In this document: piece by piece, positions 26,994-36,886 of the stretch | Numbering within the stretch: the stretch's first letter is position 1 | Layout: each line of letters begins with the position of its first letter | NCBI RefSeq assembly: GCF_000317435.1 | Contig: NC_019751.1 | Location: 310,001 to 374,000 of the forward strand | Direction: 5' to 3' | Length of the DNA: 64,000 bases | Origin: Calothrix sp. PCC 6303 | GTDB taxonomy: Bacteria > Cyanobacteriota > Cyanobacteriia > Cyanobacteriales > Nostocaceae | Program-made: the position numbers and the translations under genes | Notes under the pieces: model-generated | Seen by the model: the letters and a program-made list of their open reading frames with translations, nothing else | Told to the model about the DNA's origin: nothing | The model's database searches: none

Positions 26994-28429
26994 GGTTCTT
27001 CGGTACTTGTTATGCTAAAAGGTTAAGCTAAAGCATAAAAATCTCTAAATAATTACATTGAAATATAGTTTTAAAGCTTTGCTAGCTTGACAGGTAGACA
27101 TTATTTGTTGTTTTCTATAAAAACAACAAAAATAATTTTTACTATATCTGATAACCATGACTCAGAAAAGAAGTATAAAAGTTCTGACAGAACTTCTGGA
27201 TTTAAAAGATATAAAAGTCACTTCACAGCGCATTTACAATGGAATTGGGATTATTTTACAAACTGAGTCAACAAAATCATACAGTATTTGCCCTCATTGT
27301 GGGACAAAAAGCGAAAAATTACATCAAAACCATAGCCATATTATTAAAGACTTACCTTTTAGTGAGAAGCCAGTATTCTTAGAAGTAAATAGACGACAAT
27401 TTAAGTGTTATCAGTGTCAAAAACCATTTAGTGAGGAATTGTATTATGCAAAAAAGAAGAGGACTTACACAAATCGACTAGCACAAAAAATAATACAAGA
27501 TGTTTTAGAAAGTGATATTCATAGTGTCGCATCAAAAGGCATTGTCACAACTGAAGAGATAGAACGAATGTTAAAGGATGCATCGGAAGAATTATGTGAT
27601 TCCAAACCATCAAACTTAAAAAGGCTTGGAATTGACGAAATTGCTTTAGTCAAAGGCAAAGGTGATTACTGTGCAGTATTAGTAGACTTAGATGCATCTA
27701 AATTACTTGCGATTTTGAATGGAAGAACACAAGATAAAATCAAAGAAGCTCTTTCTGGATGGGGATTAGAAGTCTTACAGCAAATAGAAGAGGTCAGTAT
27801 TGATTTGTGGCAAGGTTATAAAAACTTAGTTATGGAATTAATGCCCAATGCCCAAGTAGTTGCAGATAGATTTCACGTTATGACACAAATAAACAAAGAA
27901 CTAGACACGCAAAGAAAAAGGGAAAGAAGAAGTATTGAAGAGCAAATCAAAGAAACCAAGTCAGAATCAGAAAAAGCTGAGTATGAAATCATTTTAGCTG
28001 GCTTGAAAAATAGTAAATATTCCTTACTTAAGAATGAAGATAATTTAACTGACGAACAAGTAGTAAAGCTCAGAGAAGTTAAAAGAGTATCTCCAGTTTT
28101 GAAAGAAATGCATGATTTTAAAGAAAAAATTAGAAAAATATTTAACCTGACTGATCATTGGTACACAGGAGTTTTTAAGCTAGGAATGTGGTTGTCAAAA
28201 GCAAAGAAATACTTTCCTCGTAGCAATAATACTATTATTCGCTGGTTTGATGAAATTATCGCTTATTTTGATAATGGAACAACAAGTGGAACAGTAGAAG
28301 GAATTAATAATAAACTTAAGCTGATAAAACGCTCTGGATATGGATTCAGAAATTTTCAAAATTTCAAGATTAGATGCTTGTTAAATTGGACTTAGTTCAT
28401 TAGTATGGCATAACAAGTACCGAAGAGCC
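26994..28429. mobile_element. ISL3-family insertion sequence, intact
   Basis: 1436 bp. Terminal repeats GGTTCTTCGGTACTTGTTAT (left) and the complement of ATAACAAGTACCGAAGAGCC (right). Flanked by a perfect 8-bp duplication TAAATTAT (26986-26993 and 28430-28437), the size usual for ISL3. The duplication shows a simple and fairly recent insertion. Confidence 0.95.
27157..28395 (+). CDS. ISL3-family transposase
   Basis: 412 aa, normal length. N-terminal zinc-finger: CPHCGTKSEKLHQNHSH with CYQCQ. HTH around residues 100-130. DDE domain with GIDEIALVKGKGDY (first Asp), SIDLWQGYKNLV and VVADRFHVMTQINKELD (second Asp), and GTVEGINNKLKLIKRSGYGFRNFQNFK (Glu). No frame damage; likely active. It ends 34 bp before the right terminal repeat. 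Confidence 0.95.
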   Translation: MTQKRSIKVLTELLDLKDIKVTSQRIYNGIGIILQTESTKSYSICPHCGTKSEKLHQNHSHIIKDLPFSEKPVFLEVNRRQFKCYQCQKPFSEELYYAKKKRTYTNRLAQKIIQDVLESDIHSVASKGIVTTEEIERMLKDASEELCDSKPSNLKRLGIDEIALVKGKGDYCAVLVDLDASKLLAILNGRTQDKIKEALSGWGLEVLQQIEEVSIDLWQGYKNLVMELMPNAQVVADRFHVMTQINKELDTQRKRERRSIEEQIKETKSESEKAEYEIILAGLKNSKYSLLKNEDNLTDEQVVKLREVKRVSPVLKEMHDFKEKIRKIFNLTDHWYTGVFKLGMWLSKAKKYFPRSNNTIIRWFDEIIAYFDNGTTSGTVEGINNKLKLIKRSGYGFRNFQNFKIRCLLNWT

Positions 28430-28483
28430 TAAATTATTGATGGCTCACGCCAAAAATGCGAGTGAAGTCAATGGAATCAACCT

Positions 28484-28750
28484 GTGAACATCATAAACAT
28501 CACATTCACTCACCCATTTGCCAAAGCTCCCAAACATGTTTTTGGACAACAAGTCACAATTAAAAGTAACTGCGATCGCAAAAAATGGGCAAAAGGTCAA
28601 ATTACGGGATTGCGATTAGATTATAATTCCCCAAATACCTGGAATTACACAGTCGTTTTTGACTATCCACAAGGCTTTTGCGAAGAATTTACCGAAGAAG
28701 ATTTGGCAGCAGTAGATGAATTAGTTTGCTCACAACTGTTGTTCAAGTAA
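28484..28750 (+). CDS. Small hypothetical protein
   Basis: 88 aa, MNIINITFTHPFAKAPKHVFGQQV then GQITGLRLDYNSPNTWNYTVVFDYP and an acidic end. It reads as a small beta barrel (SH3-like) by its alternating hydrophobic pattern. No motif I recognise. It starts a run of small same-strand genes typical of plasmid cargo. Confidence 0.6.
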   Translation: MNIINITFTHPFAKAPKHVFGQQVTIKSNCDRKKWAKGQITGLRLDYNSPNTWNYTVVFDYPQGFCEEFTEEDLAAVDELVCSQLLFK

Positions 28751-28872
28751 AAATGACTACTATGAATTTCTAATAATAAAAACCTTTGCTGTTGGTAATT
28801 TTGCCAGCAGCTTTAATTTTGCGGCTAACGCCTACAGGTGTGTGAAATCCGTAAAATCAGGAATTTTTCAAC

Positions 28873-29235
28873 ATGAAAACGCCGCAACAAATAGAAGCCG
28901 CACTTAACCAATTTACTGGTTCTACGACTCTCTACAAACACTGGCTAGGCTTAAAATATACAGATGGCATCAAATATTTAGCCGAAGAGACTAGCTGCTA
29001 TTGGCTCTTGGATGCAATTTTCTCCCATCAAACTAAAACCTTTCTCTCTAATCAAAATTTGCGAGAATTTCAAATCTGGTATTTGCGAGTTGAAAATAAT
29101 TCTGGTGTTTTGATTTGTGAGTGGGATACAAATCAAGAAGTATTACGACAGGAAATCGAATACACAGATTTTTCACTAAGCCATATCAAGCTTTATTTAA
29201 TAGAAACAGTTCTCATGCTCCCCAGCGAATATTAA
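28873..29235 (+). CDS. DUF6876-like protein
   Basis: 120 aa. The pattern LNQFTGSTTLYKHWLGLKYTDGIKYLAEETSCYWLLDAIFSHQ matches my memory of the DUF6876 family of plasmid and island proteins; function unknown. It continues with EFQIWYLRVENNSG and ends in a short helical segment. 35 bp separate it from the next small gene, so the two are probably co-transcribed. Confidence 0.65.
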   Translation: MKTPQQIEAALNQFTGSTTLYKHWLGLKYTDGIKYLAEETSCYWLLDAIFSHQTKTFLSNQNLREFQIWYLRVENNSGVLICEWDTNQEVLRQEIEYTDFSLSHIKLYLIETVLMLPSEY

Positions 29236-29270
29236 ACCACATCAAAGTTATCAATATTGGGAGAATATTT

Positions 29271-29516
29271 ATGTTACAAGCAATTAGTAGTGGGCAAACA
29301 TTTGTCACAAATCTCGAACAATTTATGACCAAAGCTGACAAATTTATCAAAATCTACTATGCAGGTATCAGTGAAGAAAGCAAAGTTAGAGAGATTGTGC
29401 AAGAACTACAAAATTTGCTATCAGATACAGACTTACAGCAATTGGAAATTGATTATCAGCATTATTGCGAAATCAAAGACTTGATGTCTGACTGTGACGA
29501 TTCTGCATGGTTTTAA
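29271..29516 (+). CDS. Small hypothetical protein
   Basis: 81 aa from ATG 29271 (GGGAG at 29259-29263 serves as ribosome binding site); a longer frame upstream overlaps the previous gene and is less likely. The sequence is helical and acidic (TKADKFIKIYYAGISEESKVREIVQELQNLL). Function unknown. Confidence 0.55.
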   Translation: MLQAISSGQTFVTNLEQFMTKADKFIKIYYAGISEESKVREIVQELQNLLSDTDLQQLEIDYQHYCEIKDLMSDCDDSAWF

Positions 29517-29676
29517 AAAGAAGGCAGATGGCAGTAGAGGTAATACAGAAATGCTATTTTTCTTACCTAAATATCTTGAGTTTTAGACTTATTTCCTTCT
29601 ACCATCTGCTTTTCAAATCCTGCATTCTTCTGGCTAACGCCAAGAGAGAAATGAAGAATTAAAGGATGTTTTCATC

Positions 29677-30066
29677 ATGGCTACACGTAAATCCTCAACG
29701 ACTACTTTTAACGCAATCGATGATTCAATATTAGGTGATTATGCTGTAAATAATTACTCCGAACGAGTATATTCCAAAGTCTACTACTCCATCCGTGAAC
29801 TTTGTGGGCTTGTTGCCAAGCGTTCCCTAAAAGAGGCTTTCGATTGGAATAATTTCAAAGAGCGCTTTACAAGTGACTTCGGCAAAGTGGAAGAAAATCG
29901 ATATTCCCTAGAACAATTATTGGAATATGCTAACCGCAAATTTGGTAAAACCCTTGAAGATTTGATAGTACAAAATCAAATTTCTTGGCAACGCAGACAA
30001 GAATATACCGAACGGAGCAATATGAGTTATCAATCCAAAATGATTGAAGATAGCACTTGCTACTAA
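29677..30066 (+). CDS. Hypothetical protein
   Basis: 129 aa. Ser/Thr-rich start MATRKSSTTTFNAIDD, then SERVYSKVYYSIRELCGLVAKRSLKEAFDW and a helical C-terminus. AAAGGATG precedes the ATG. No motif recognised. It belongs to the plasmid-type cluster at 28.5-31.6 kb. Confidence 0.55.
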   Translation: MATRKSSTTTFNAIDDSILGDYAVNNYSERVYSKVYYSIRELCGLVAKRSLKEAFDWNNFKERFTSDFGKVEENRYSLEQLLEYANRKFGKTLEDLIVQNQISWQRRQEYTERSNMSYQSKMIEDSTCY

Positions 30067-30201
30067 TATGAAAAACTCATAGCTAAATTTTATAATCCTC
30101 CAGTGATTAATCGTTGCTGGAGGATTTTGATTAAAAGCATTCAATCGCTTCAATAAAAATGCTTTTAGCCCTAACTCAATAAATACAATACTGCTAGAAA
30201 T

Positions 30202-30936
30202 ATGCGACAAAATAGTTATATCGCGTGGGAAGGTAATTCTCTGATTGACGGTTCTCCTATCGTTTTAATTTTGACTGGCTTCGTCTTTCCAAGCTTCAAT
30301 AAAAAGACAGGAACCGAAATGATCCAATCGTGGATACTACAGCAAGAATTTGTTCCAACTCACGCTGCAAAAGCAGGTTTTGACAAGGGCATATGCGGCT
30401 AATGTCCACTAAAAATGAGTGAGATTGGAAGTTGTTATGTTAACTTATTGGGTGTCAATCGAGTTTACAGAAAATATCAATATGGAGGCTATTCAAAACT
30501 TAGCAATAATGAAATTGAAGTTCTCAGAAGATATCGCTATCCAATTAGATTGGGTTCTTACGGCGACCCGACAGCAACACCATTAAAAGTGTGGGAGCCG
30601 ATTATTTTAGCATCGGGTAAATATACAGGCTATACCCATAATTGGCGGCGAACAAATAGCTTGTGGAAGCAGTATTTAATGGCTTCTGTGCATAGCATAT
30701 CAGAAGCTCAAGAAGCACAAAATTTGGGATGGAGAACTTTTAGAATTATCGCTCCCGACGCACCATTGAGCGATAACGAAATACTTTGCCGTCATACCGA
30801 AGATGAACGTATTGATTGCAGTTCCTGTCTCTTGTGTCATGGAAGCTCGTCTAAACCAAATATTGCTGACAAAGTTCACGGCTTAAATTGGAAAGTATCG
30901 AATTTTCTCAAATATCTTAAATCGACATCAAATTAA
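30202..30936 (+). pseudogene. Plasmid/phage-type protein split by an in-frame TAA
   Basis: 245 codons in one frame, broken by TAA at 30400-30402 (GGC-TAA-TGT-CCA). Before it: WEGNSLIDGSPIVLILTGF, KTGTEMIQSWIL and AKAGFDKGICG; after it: CPLKMSEIGSCYVN, VWEPIILASG and a Cys-rich end (DCSSCLLCHGSS). The intact family, as I recall it from phage and plasmid genomes, reads ICGxCPLR..SCYVN across the break, so this is one gene with a nonsense codon. The second half alone has an ATG at 30415. Cys clusters suggest metal binding. Function unknown. Confidence 0.7.
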
Positions 30937-31032
30937 TTGAGGGAAGGTAGAAATAGAAGTAACTAAAATACTCTTCTGCCTTCCTCAAATCACAGCATTA
31001 AGACAATACAAATACAATTCTGGGTAAAAATC

Positions 31033-31302
31033 ATGGCAGAAGTATTGAGTGAACCCCAGTTTCAAATATTAACTCATCAATATACGGGAGAGAAAACGGG
31101 AAGAATTTATTTTCCAGCTTTGTTTTTAGCTGAGTTTCACACAAGTGTTACTCAATGGTTACAGCAACAGGAAATTATTTTTGAAGAAAGAGACTTAAAA
31201 CAATACGGAGATGCTTCGTTCCGATTATATTTCAAAACTTCTGATGAGTTGGAACGAGTGTACTTTCAATTAATAACAATGACTTCCACTGCTTGTAATT
31301 AG
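31033..31302 (+). CDS. Small hypothetical protein
   Basis: 89 aa. MAEVLSEPQFQILTHQYTGEKTGRIYF then alternating hydrophobic strands (FEERDLKQYGDASFRLYFKT). No family recognised. Same-strand neighbour of other small plasmid-type genes. Confidence 0.5.
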   Translation: MAEVLSEPQFQILTHQYTGEKTGRIYFPALFLAEFHTSVTQWLQQQEIIFEERDLKQYGDASFRLYFKTSDELERVYFQLITMTSTACN

Positions 31303-31360
31303 TTGAGCCATCATGGTCAATAAATAATGCTAAACCAGTTGATTTAATCTGAATATCAGG

Positions 31361-31636
31361 ATGAGTTTTGCGATGAAATCAAGATATCAAAACTTTCTTT
31401 GCGATAACCGCTATACCACCATACCCATTCCCCAATTTCAAGCAATTTCCCCACAACTACCGGAACGAGAAACTATCAAACATACCCTCATTGGTTCCAC
31501 TAAAGCCGTAACAGCGACAATTCGACTTTTAGATCAACTCGGATATGCAGATATGCTTGATTGGAGTCCTTTGGTACCAACTGATAATCCTGGGCAGGTT
31601 ATGAGCATATTAGTACGTGCAATCGCTATTCAATAA
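31361..31636 (+). CDS. Small hypothetical protein
   Basis: 91 aa (or 87 from ATG 31373). The C-terminal half KHTLIGSTKAVTATIRLLDQLGYADMLDWSPLVPTDNPGQVMSIL is typical of a small cyanobacterial family often seen on plasmids; function unknown. Confidence 0.55.
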   Translation: MSFAMKSRYQNFLCDNRYTTIPIPQFQAISPQLPERETIKHTLIGSTKAVTATIRLLDQLGYADMLDWSPLVPTDNPGQVMSILVRAIAIQ

Positions 31637-31797
31637 CAGGCAATAAGATGCTCCTTTTGAGGAGTATTTTTTTGCGAATAAGCAGAGCTTAATAGCTTAA
31701 TACGCTATATAGCACAATAATACTAAATAATTTTCACCAAATACTTCCACAACAGCGAATCTGCAAGTATAATATTTTCGCCATCTTCCAAAAAGTA

Positions 31798-34047
31798 ATG
31801 TCCAGCGCGTACCAAGCTAACCAACCATCAAGTAATGCCGCTCCCAACCAAGAATCAATCACGGGGGTGGTAGAACGTTTGACTTTTCATTCCGAGGAGT
31901 CGGGTTATACGGTAGCGCGGTTGCAACGTCCCAGGGTATCAGAATTAACTACAATCACTGGTAGCTTTGCAGGCATTCAACCCGGACAAACACTTGAATT
32001 AAATGGCTTTTGGCACGAACACCCCCAATATGGTTCGCAATTCCAGGTTGTTAACTACAAAGAAACTAAACCAGCCACAATCACGGGAATCGAAAAGTAT
32101 TTAGGTAGCGGCTTAATTAAAGGAGTTGGTCCCGTTACAGCCAAAAGAATTGTCGCCCATTTTGGCGTGGAAACGTTGGATATCATCGAAAACCAAATTG
32201 ATCGCTTGCATGAAGTCAACGGCATCGCCAAGAAGCGAATTGCCATGATTCAAAAAGCCTGGAACGAGCAAAAAGCCATCAAAGAAGTAATGATATTTTT
32301 GCAAACACATGGCGTTTCCACTGTCTATGCAGTCAAAATCTATAAAAATTATGGGGATAAATCTATTGGAATAGTCACAAATAACCCGTACCAACTGGCA
32401 ACCGATATTTACGGCATTGGCTTCCTCACCGCAGATAAAATTGCCCGTAACTTGGGAGTCCCTGAAGATTCCGAATTTCGCTATCGTGCTGGGATTACCC
32501 ATATATTAAATGAAGCATCGGAAGACGGGCATTGCTATTTACCGCAACCCGAATTGATAGAGAAAGTATCCCAATGTCTCAAAACCGATGATCATCAACC
32601 AAACGAGGATGCGATCGCACAAATCATCAAAAATATGTCCCTCGCAGACGAACTAATTCGGGAAATCTCTCCCGATAAAACGTTACTTTGCTACAACCCT
32701 GCATTTTTCAATACTGAGAACAACTTAGCATTGCTAATTGCCCAGCGTTTAAGAAGCCCCATCAATCCAGACATGCAACGTGTCCGCACATGGCTTGCAC
32801 GCTTTACCAAAAGTCGCAAAGTTGAACTTTCACCCCAACAACAAGAAGCAGTCGAGATGGCAGCATATTCACCTATCTCGATTTTAACTGGTGGACCAGG
32901 AACGGGGAAGACCTTTAGTGTGCGGACTATTGTGGAACTGTGGAAGGCGATGGGAAAATCAATTGCCCTCGCAGCACCTACTGGACGAGCAGCACAACGA
33001 TTAACTGAAATGACGGGATTGGAAGCAAAAACCGTACATAGATTGCTGGAGTTTGACCCCAAGAATATGGGTTTCAAGAGGGATATGAAAAATCCCCTGC
33101 CACAGAAAGCAATTATCATCGATGAGGCAAGTATGTTGGATTTGTTTTTGGCATACAGTTTAATCAAAGCTATATCCGAAGACAGCCAAATTCTGGTGGT
33201 TGGTGATAATGATCAGCTGGCTTCCGTTGGACCAGGCAAGGTGCTTGCAGATTTAATGAATTCGGGAAAAGTACCCGTAGTACGTCTTACTCAAATATTT
33301 CGCCAAGCTCAAACAAGTGCGATTATTAGAAGTGCTCACCAAATCAACCTTGGACAATATCCCAATATCGAGCCAATTTCCGAGACTCCTCAATCTGATT
33401 GTTTGTGGCATGGTGGTGGGCAACAACCAGAACATGGTGTCCAAGCAATTAGTGAGTTGATAACAGATTTTATTCCTTCCCTTGGTTTTAATCCTGCCAT
33501 CGATGTGCAAGTATTATCGCCAATGACACGGGGGTTGGTGGGTACACGCAATCTCAATAATGTGTTGCAGCAGTTAATTAATCCCCCAAGTCCACAGAAG
33601 CTAGAGGTTACGAGGGGTGGGACAGTTTTTCGAGTTGGGGACAGGGTGATTCAACTTACCAACGATTACAACCGCGAAGTATTCAATGGTGATGTCGGAT
33701 TTATTACCAACATTGACACTGAAGAACAGGAGGTCATCGTACAGTATCAAGATAGGGATGTAACCTATGACTACGCAGATTTAAACGAACTTGCTTTGGC
33801 TTGGAGCGTTACTATTCACAAATCTCAAGGTTCCGAATATCGAGTTGCAATTATGCCCCTGTATACTCAGCACTATATGATGCTTTCGCGTAACTTAATT
33901 TATACAGGATTAACTCGTGCGAAGGAATTAGCAATTATTGTCGGTTCCAAAAAGGCGATTGGGATGGCTGTCAGGTCGGTTAATCAGAAGGAACGGTATA
34001 CCCAACTGCGGGAAAGATTGGCTCAAATTTCAACAATTTCATCATGA
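31798..34047 (+). CDS. recD2: RecD2-like SF1B DNA helicase
   Basis: 749 aa, the usual RecD2 length. The N-terminal OB-like domain (ITGVVERLTFHSEESGYTVARL) is followed by paired helix-hairpin-helix segments (GLIKGVGPVTAKRIVAHFG; DIYGIGFLTADKIARNLG). Walker A is GGPGTGKT at 365-372; then IIIDEASMLD (Walker B), VGDNDQLASVGPG and LTQIFRQA. The C-terminus has AWSVTIHKSQGSEY and YTGLTRAKELAIIVG. RecD2 is a 5'-3' helicase in genome maintenance without RecBC. It stands 127 bp before hen1 and could be co-transcribed with the RNA-repair genes. Confidence 0.93.
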   Translation: MSSAYQANQPSSNAAPNQESITGVVERLTFHSEESGYTVARLQRPRVSELTTITGSFAGIQPGQTLELNGFWHEHPQYGSQFQVVNYKETKPATITGIEKYLGSGLIKGVGPVTAKRIVAHFGVETLDIIENQIDRLHEVNGIAKKRIAMIQKAWNEQKAIKEVMIFLQTHGVSTVYAVKIYKNYGDKSIGIVTNNPYQLATDIYGIGFLTADKIARNLGVPEDSEFRYRAGITHILNEASEDGHCYLPQPELIEKVSQCLKTDDHQPNEDAIAQIIKNMSLADELIREISPDKTLLCYNPAFFNTENNLALLIAQRLRSPINPDMQRVRTWLARFTKSRKVELSPQQQEAVEMAAYSPISILTGGPGTGKTFSVRTIVELWKAMGKSIALAAPTGRAAQRLTEMTGLEAKTVHRLLEFDPKNMGFKRDMKNPLPQKAIIIDEASMLDLFLAYSLIKAISEDSQILVVGDNDQLASVGPGKVLADLMNSGKVPVVRLTQIFRQAQTSAIIRSAHQINLGQYPNIEPISETPQSDCLWHGGGQQPEHGVQAISELITDFIPSLGFNPAIDVQVLSPMTRGLVGTRNLNNVLQQLINPPSPQKLEVTRGGTVFRVGDRVIQLTNDYNREVFNGDVGFITNIDTEEQEVIVQYQDRDVTYDYADLNELALAWSVTIHKSQGSEYRVAIMPLYTQHYMMLSRNLIYTGLTRAKELAIIVGSKKAIGMAVRSVNQKERYTQLRERLAQISTISS

Positions 34048-34174
34048 TTGTAACTATTGTTGAGGTGTTGAGGATCAACAGTGTATTTTCAGGTAAAACT
34101 TTATTTTCCGTAAAACCATAGGTTACAACTGTAGGAAATAAGAATCAACCCAATGTGAACCGTCTTGAAAGTTC

Positions 34175-35563
34175 ATGCTATTAACAATTTCGACTACAAA
34201 TCAACCAGCAACCGACCTGGGTTATTTGCTTCACAAACATCCCAACCGTTGTCAATCTTTTCCCCTTTCTTTCGGGAAAGCACATATTTTTTACCCTGAA
34301 GCTAGCGAAACCCTTTGTACAGCAGCATTGCTACTGGACATCAACCCCATAAAACTAGTGCGGGGAAGGGGTACAACCTTAGAACACTACGTTACAGATA
34401 GACCATATGTTGCTTCATCGTTCCTTAGTGTGGCAATGTCCCAAGTCTTTAGTACGGCAATGGGAGGACGGTGTAAAGATAAACCCGAACTAGTCAACAC
34501 TCCTATTCCCCTGACGGCAAAACTTAGCGTTGTTCCTTGTTGGGGCGGTGAAAGTATTCTCCGGGAATTATTTGAACCACTAGGTTATACCGTCATCGCA
34601 GAAAACCATCAACTTGATGAGAAATTTCCGGAATGGGGAAGCAGCAAATACTACACAGTGGAACTGACAAATACGATTCCGTTATCGGAACTCCTCAGTC
34701 ATCTCTACGTACTCATTCCCGTTTTGGATGATGAAAAGCACTACTGGGTAGGTGAAGACGAGGTTGAAAAACTGCTGCGTCATGGTGAAGGTTGGTTAAA
34801 TACCCATCCAGCGAAGGAAAAAATCACCCGTCGCTACCTCAAATATCGCGGCAACCTTACCCGTCAAGCATTGGCACAATTGGCAGAAGATGATAATTTA
34901 GACCCAGATGCTACAGAGATAGAGCAAACAGAAGCAGAGATTGCGATCGAAAAACCGTTGAGTTTGAATAAGCAAAGAATGCTAACGGTTATAGATGCAT
35001 TGAAAGCGAATAATGTCAAGCAAATAATAGATATGGGTTGCGGAGAAGGAACTCTGTTGCGATATTTGTTAAAAGAATTATGCTTCGATAAAATTACAGG
35101 TGTGGATGTTTCCTATCGTGCTTTGGAAATTGCGAAGGAACGAATAGATAGGTTACATTTACCGCGAAATCAATGGGATAAGTTACAGATTTTTCAAAGT
35201 GCATTAACCTATCAAGATAAGAGATTTCAAAATTACGATGCGGTGACTCTGGTTGAAGTTATAGAACATCTAGATTTACCTCGTTTGAGTGCTTTGGAAA
35301 GAGTAATTTTTGAATTTGCTCATCCGAAATTAGTTGTTGTGACTACACCAAATATTGAATACAATATCAAATTTGAGAATCTACCCGCAGGTAAATTAAG
35401 GCATAAAGACCATCGTTTTGAATGGACAAGGGCAGAATTTGAAAGTTGGGCAAATTTAGTTGCAGAAAAATTTGATTATACCGTATCTTTAAAACCGATT
35501 GGGGATGTGGATATAGAAGTTGGTTCCCCAACCCAAATGGCATTATTTAAAGCTGCAAATTAA
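34175..35563 (+). CDS. hen1: Hen1, RNA 3'-terminal ribose 2'-O-methyltransferase
   Basis: 462 aa, as in bacterial Hen1. The N-terminal domain (1-240) is the bacterial-specific part that joins Pnkp. The C-terminal methyltransferase has the SAM motif DMGCGEG (286-292) and Hen1 metal ligands E361, E364, H365 in VEVIEHL and H413 in HKDHRFEW. It methylates the 2'-OH at the 3' end of broken RNA before ligation, so that a second cut at the same place is blocked. Pnkp is encoded three genes downstream. In known systems the two proteins form a heterotetramer. Confidence 0.94.
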   Translation: MLLTISTTNQPATDLGYLLHKHPNRCQSFPLSFGKAHIFYPEASETLCTAALLLDINPIKLVRGRGTTLEHYVTDRPYVASSFLSVAMSQVFSTAMGGRCKDKPELVNTPIPLTAKLSVVPCWGGESILRELFEPLGYTVIAENHQLDEKFPEWGSSKYYTVELTNTIPLSELLSHLYVLIPVLDDEKHYWVGEDEVEKLLRHGEGWLNTHPAKEKITRRYLKYRGNLTRQALAQLAEDDNLDPDATEIEQTEAEIAIEKPLSLNKQRMLTVIDALKANNVKQIIDMGCGEGTLLRYLLKELCFDKITGVDVSYRALEIAKERIDRLHLPRNQWDKLQIFQSALTYQDKRFQNYDAVTLVEVIEHLDLPRLSALERVIFEFAHPKLVVVTTPNIEYNIKFENLPAGKLRHKDHRFEWTRAEFESWANLVAEKFDYTVSLKPIGDVDIEVGSPTQMALFKAAN

Positions 35564-35625
35564 TTTATTTAATTGCTAGAAATTATGGAAATTCTGGCAT
35601 TCATTTAATTTAGCGATCGCAAATC

Positions 35626-36075
35626 ATGGAAGCAATCATATTTGTCGGGATTCAAGCTTCCGGTAAATCGACATTTTACCGAGAAAATTTTCTCAATACC
35701 CATATTCGTCTCAATCTTGATATGCTGAAAACTCGTCACCGTGAGCAAATATTCATTCAAGCATGTATCGAAGGGAAACAGCCATTTGTGGTGGATAATA
35801 CGAATCCCACACCAGCCGAAAGAAGCCGCTATATTGTCCCGGCGAAAGCAAATCATTTCCAAATTAAAGCCTACTATTTTGATTCACCCTTGGAGGAATG
35901 TAAACAACGAAATAACCAGCGTCAAGGAAAAGAAATTATTCCTCTAATTGGACTATTAGGAACACATAAAAAGTTGACATTCCCAACTTGGGAAGAAGGA
36001 TTTGATGCAATTTATTCTGTAAACCTCGATATTAATAACTCTTTCCAAATAGAGGAGTGGAAAAATGAAATTTGA
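35626..36075 (+). CDS. Small P-loop kinase (polynucleotide-kinase-like)
   Basis: 149 aa. P-loop GIQASGKS at 8-15, LNLDMLKTRHRE, VVDNTNPTPAERSRYI and a lid RNNQRQGKEII. The fold is that of AAA_33-type kinases. Its 3' end overlaps the Thg1-like gene by 11 bp, so they are coupled. Substrate unknown. Because Pnkp has its own kinase, this one may phosphorylate another RNA end or a nucleotide. Confidence 0.8.
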   Translation: MEAIIFVGIQASGKSTFYRENFLNTHIRLNLDMLKTRHREQIFIQACIEGKQPFVVDNTNPTPAERSRYIVPAKANHFQIKAYYFDSPLEECKQRNNQRQGKEIIPLIGLLGTHKKLTFPTWEEGFDAIYSVNLDINNSFQIEEWKNEI

Positions 36076-36844
36076 CGAATTAGATACGAGAATGCGCGTA
36101 TTTGAAACAGCCCACGACCATTATGTATTACCGGGTTTATATATAGTCGCAAGATTAGATGGGCGGAGTTTTACCCGTCTTACCAAGGAAGTGCATCAAT
36201 TTAAAGCACCCTTTGATGAAAAATTTCGGGATATGATGCTCGATACGGTAGAGCATTTGATGAATTGCGGCATTGATATTATTTATGGATATAGTCAAAG
36301 CGATGAAATATCCTTACTTTTTGCTCATGATGAAAATACTTTTAGCCGAAAAGAACGTAAATTAAACTCTATTTTAGCAGGTGAAGCTAGTGCTAAATTA
36401 TCTTTAGTTTTAGGAGATGTTGCTTGCTTCGATTGCCGCATTTCCCAACTTCCTAATATTACCGAAGTTGTCAATTATTTTCGCTGGAGAAATGAAGACG
36501 CACATCGTAACGCACTCAACGCTCACTGTTACTGGAGTTTGCGAGGAGATGGGAAAACTGCTAGACAAGCAACAAGTATGATGTCGGGATTATCTGTAGC
36601 TGAGAAAAACGAGCTTTTATTTCAACATGGAATTAATTTTAATGATTTACCAAAATGGCAAAAACGTGGCACGGGATTATATTGGGAAGAATACGAAAAA
36701 GACGGATTTAATCCCCAAACAGGACTAAGTGTTAAAACAATTAGACGCAGAATTAAACGGGATTTAGAATTGCCCATGAAAGAAGAATATAGCGAATTTA
36801 TTCGTACCTTCCTCTCATGTATTCTCAGCGTAACTTTGGTGTAA
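36065..36844 (+). CDS. Thg1-like 3'-5' RNA polymerase
   Basis: 259 aa. Metal-binding RLDGRSFTRLTK (D32) and GYSQSDEISLLF (D80) are the Thg1 palm signatures, followed by RWRNEDAHRNALNAHCYWSLR. Bacterial Thg1-like proteins add nucleotides to the 5' end of truncated tRNA in a template-dependent way. Next to Pnkp and Hen1 this suggests tRNA 5'-end repair before ligation (inference). It starts inside the preceding kinase gene; pnkp follows after 42 bp. Confidence 0.92.
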   Translation: MKFDELDTRMRVFETAHDHYVLPGLYIVARLDGRSFTRLTKEVHQFKAPFDEKFRDMMLDTVEHLMNCGIDIIYGYSQSDEISLLFAHDENTFSRKERKLNSILAGEASAKLSLVLGDVACFDCRISQLPNITEVVNYFRWRNEDAHRNALNAHCYWSLRGDGKTARQATSMMSGLSVAEKNELLFQHGINFNDLPKWQKRGTGLYWEEYEKDGFNPQTGLSVKTIRRRIKRDLELPMKEEYSEFIRTFLSCILSVTLV

Positions 36845-36886
36845 ACCTTCACATTCCTATATGTTAAAAACACATATTCAACCTCT

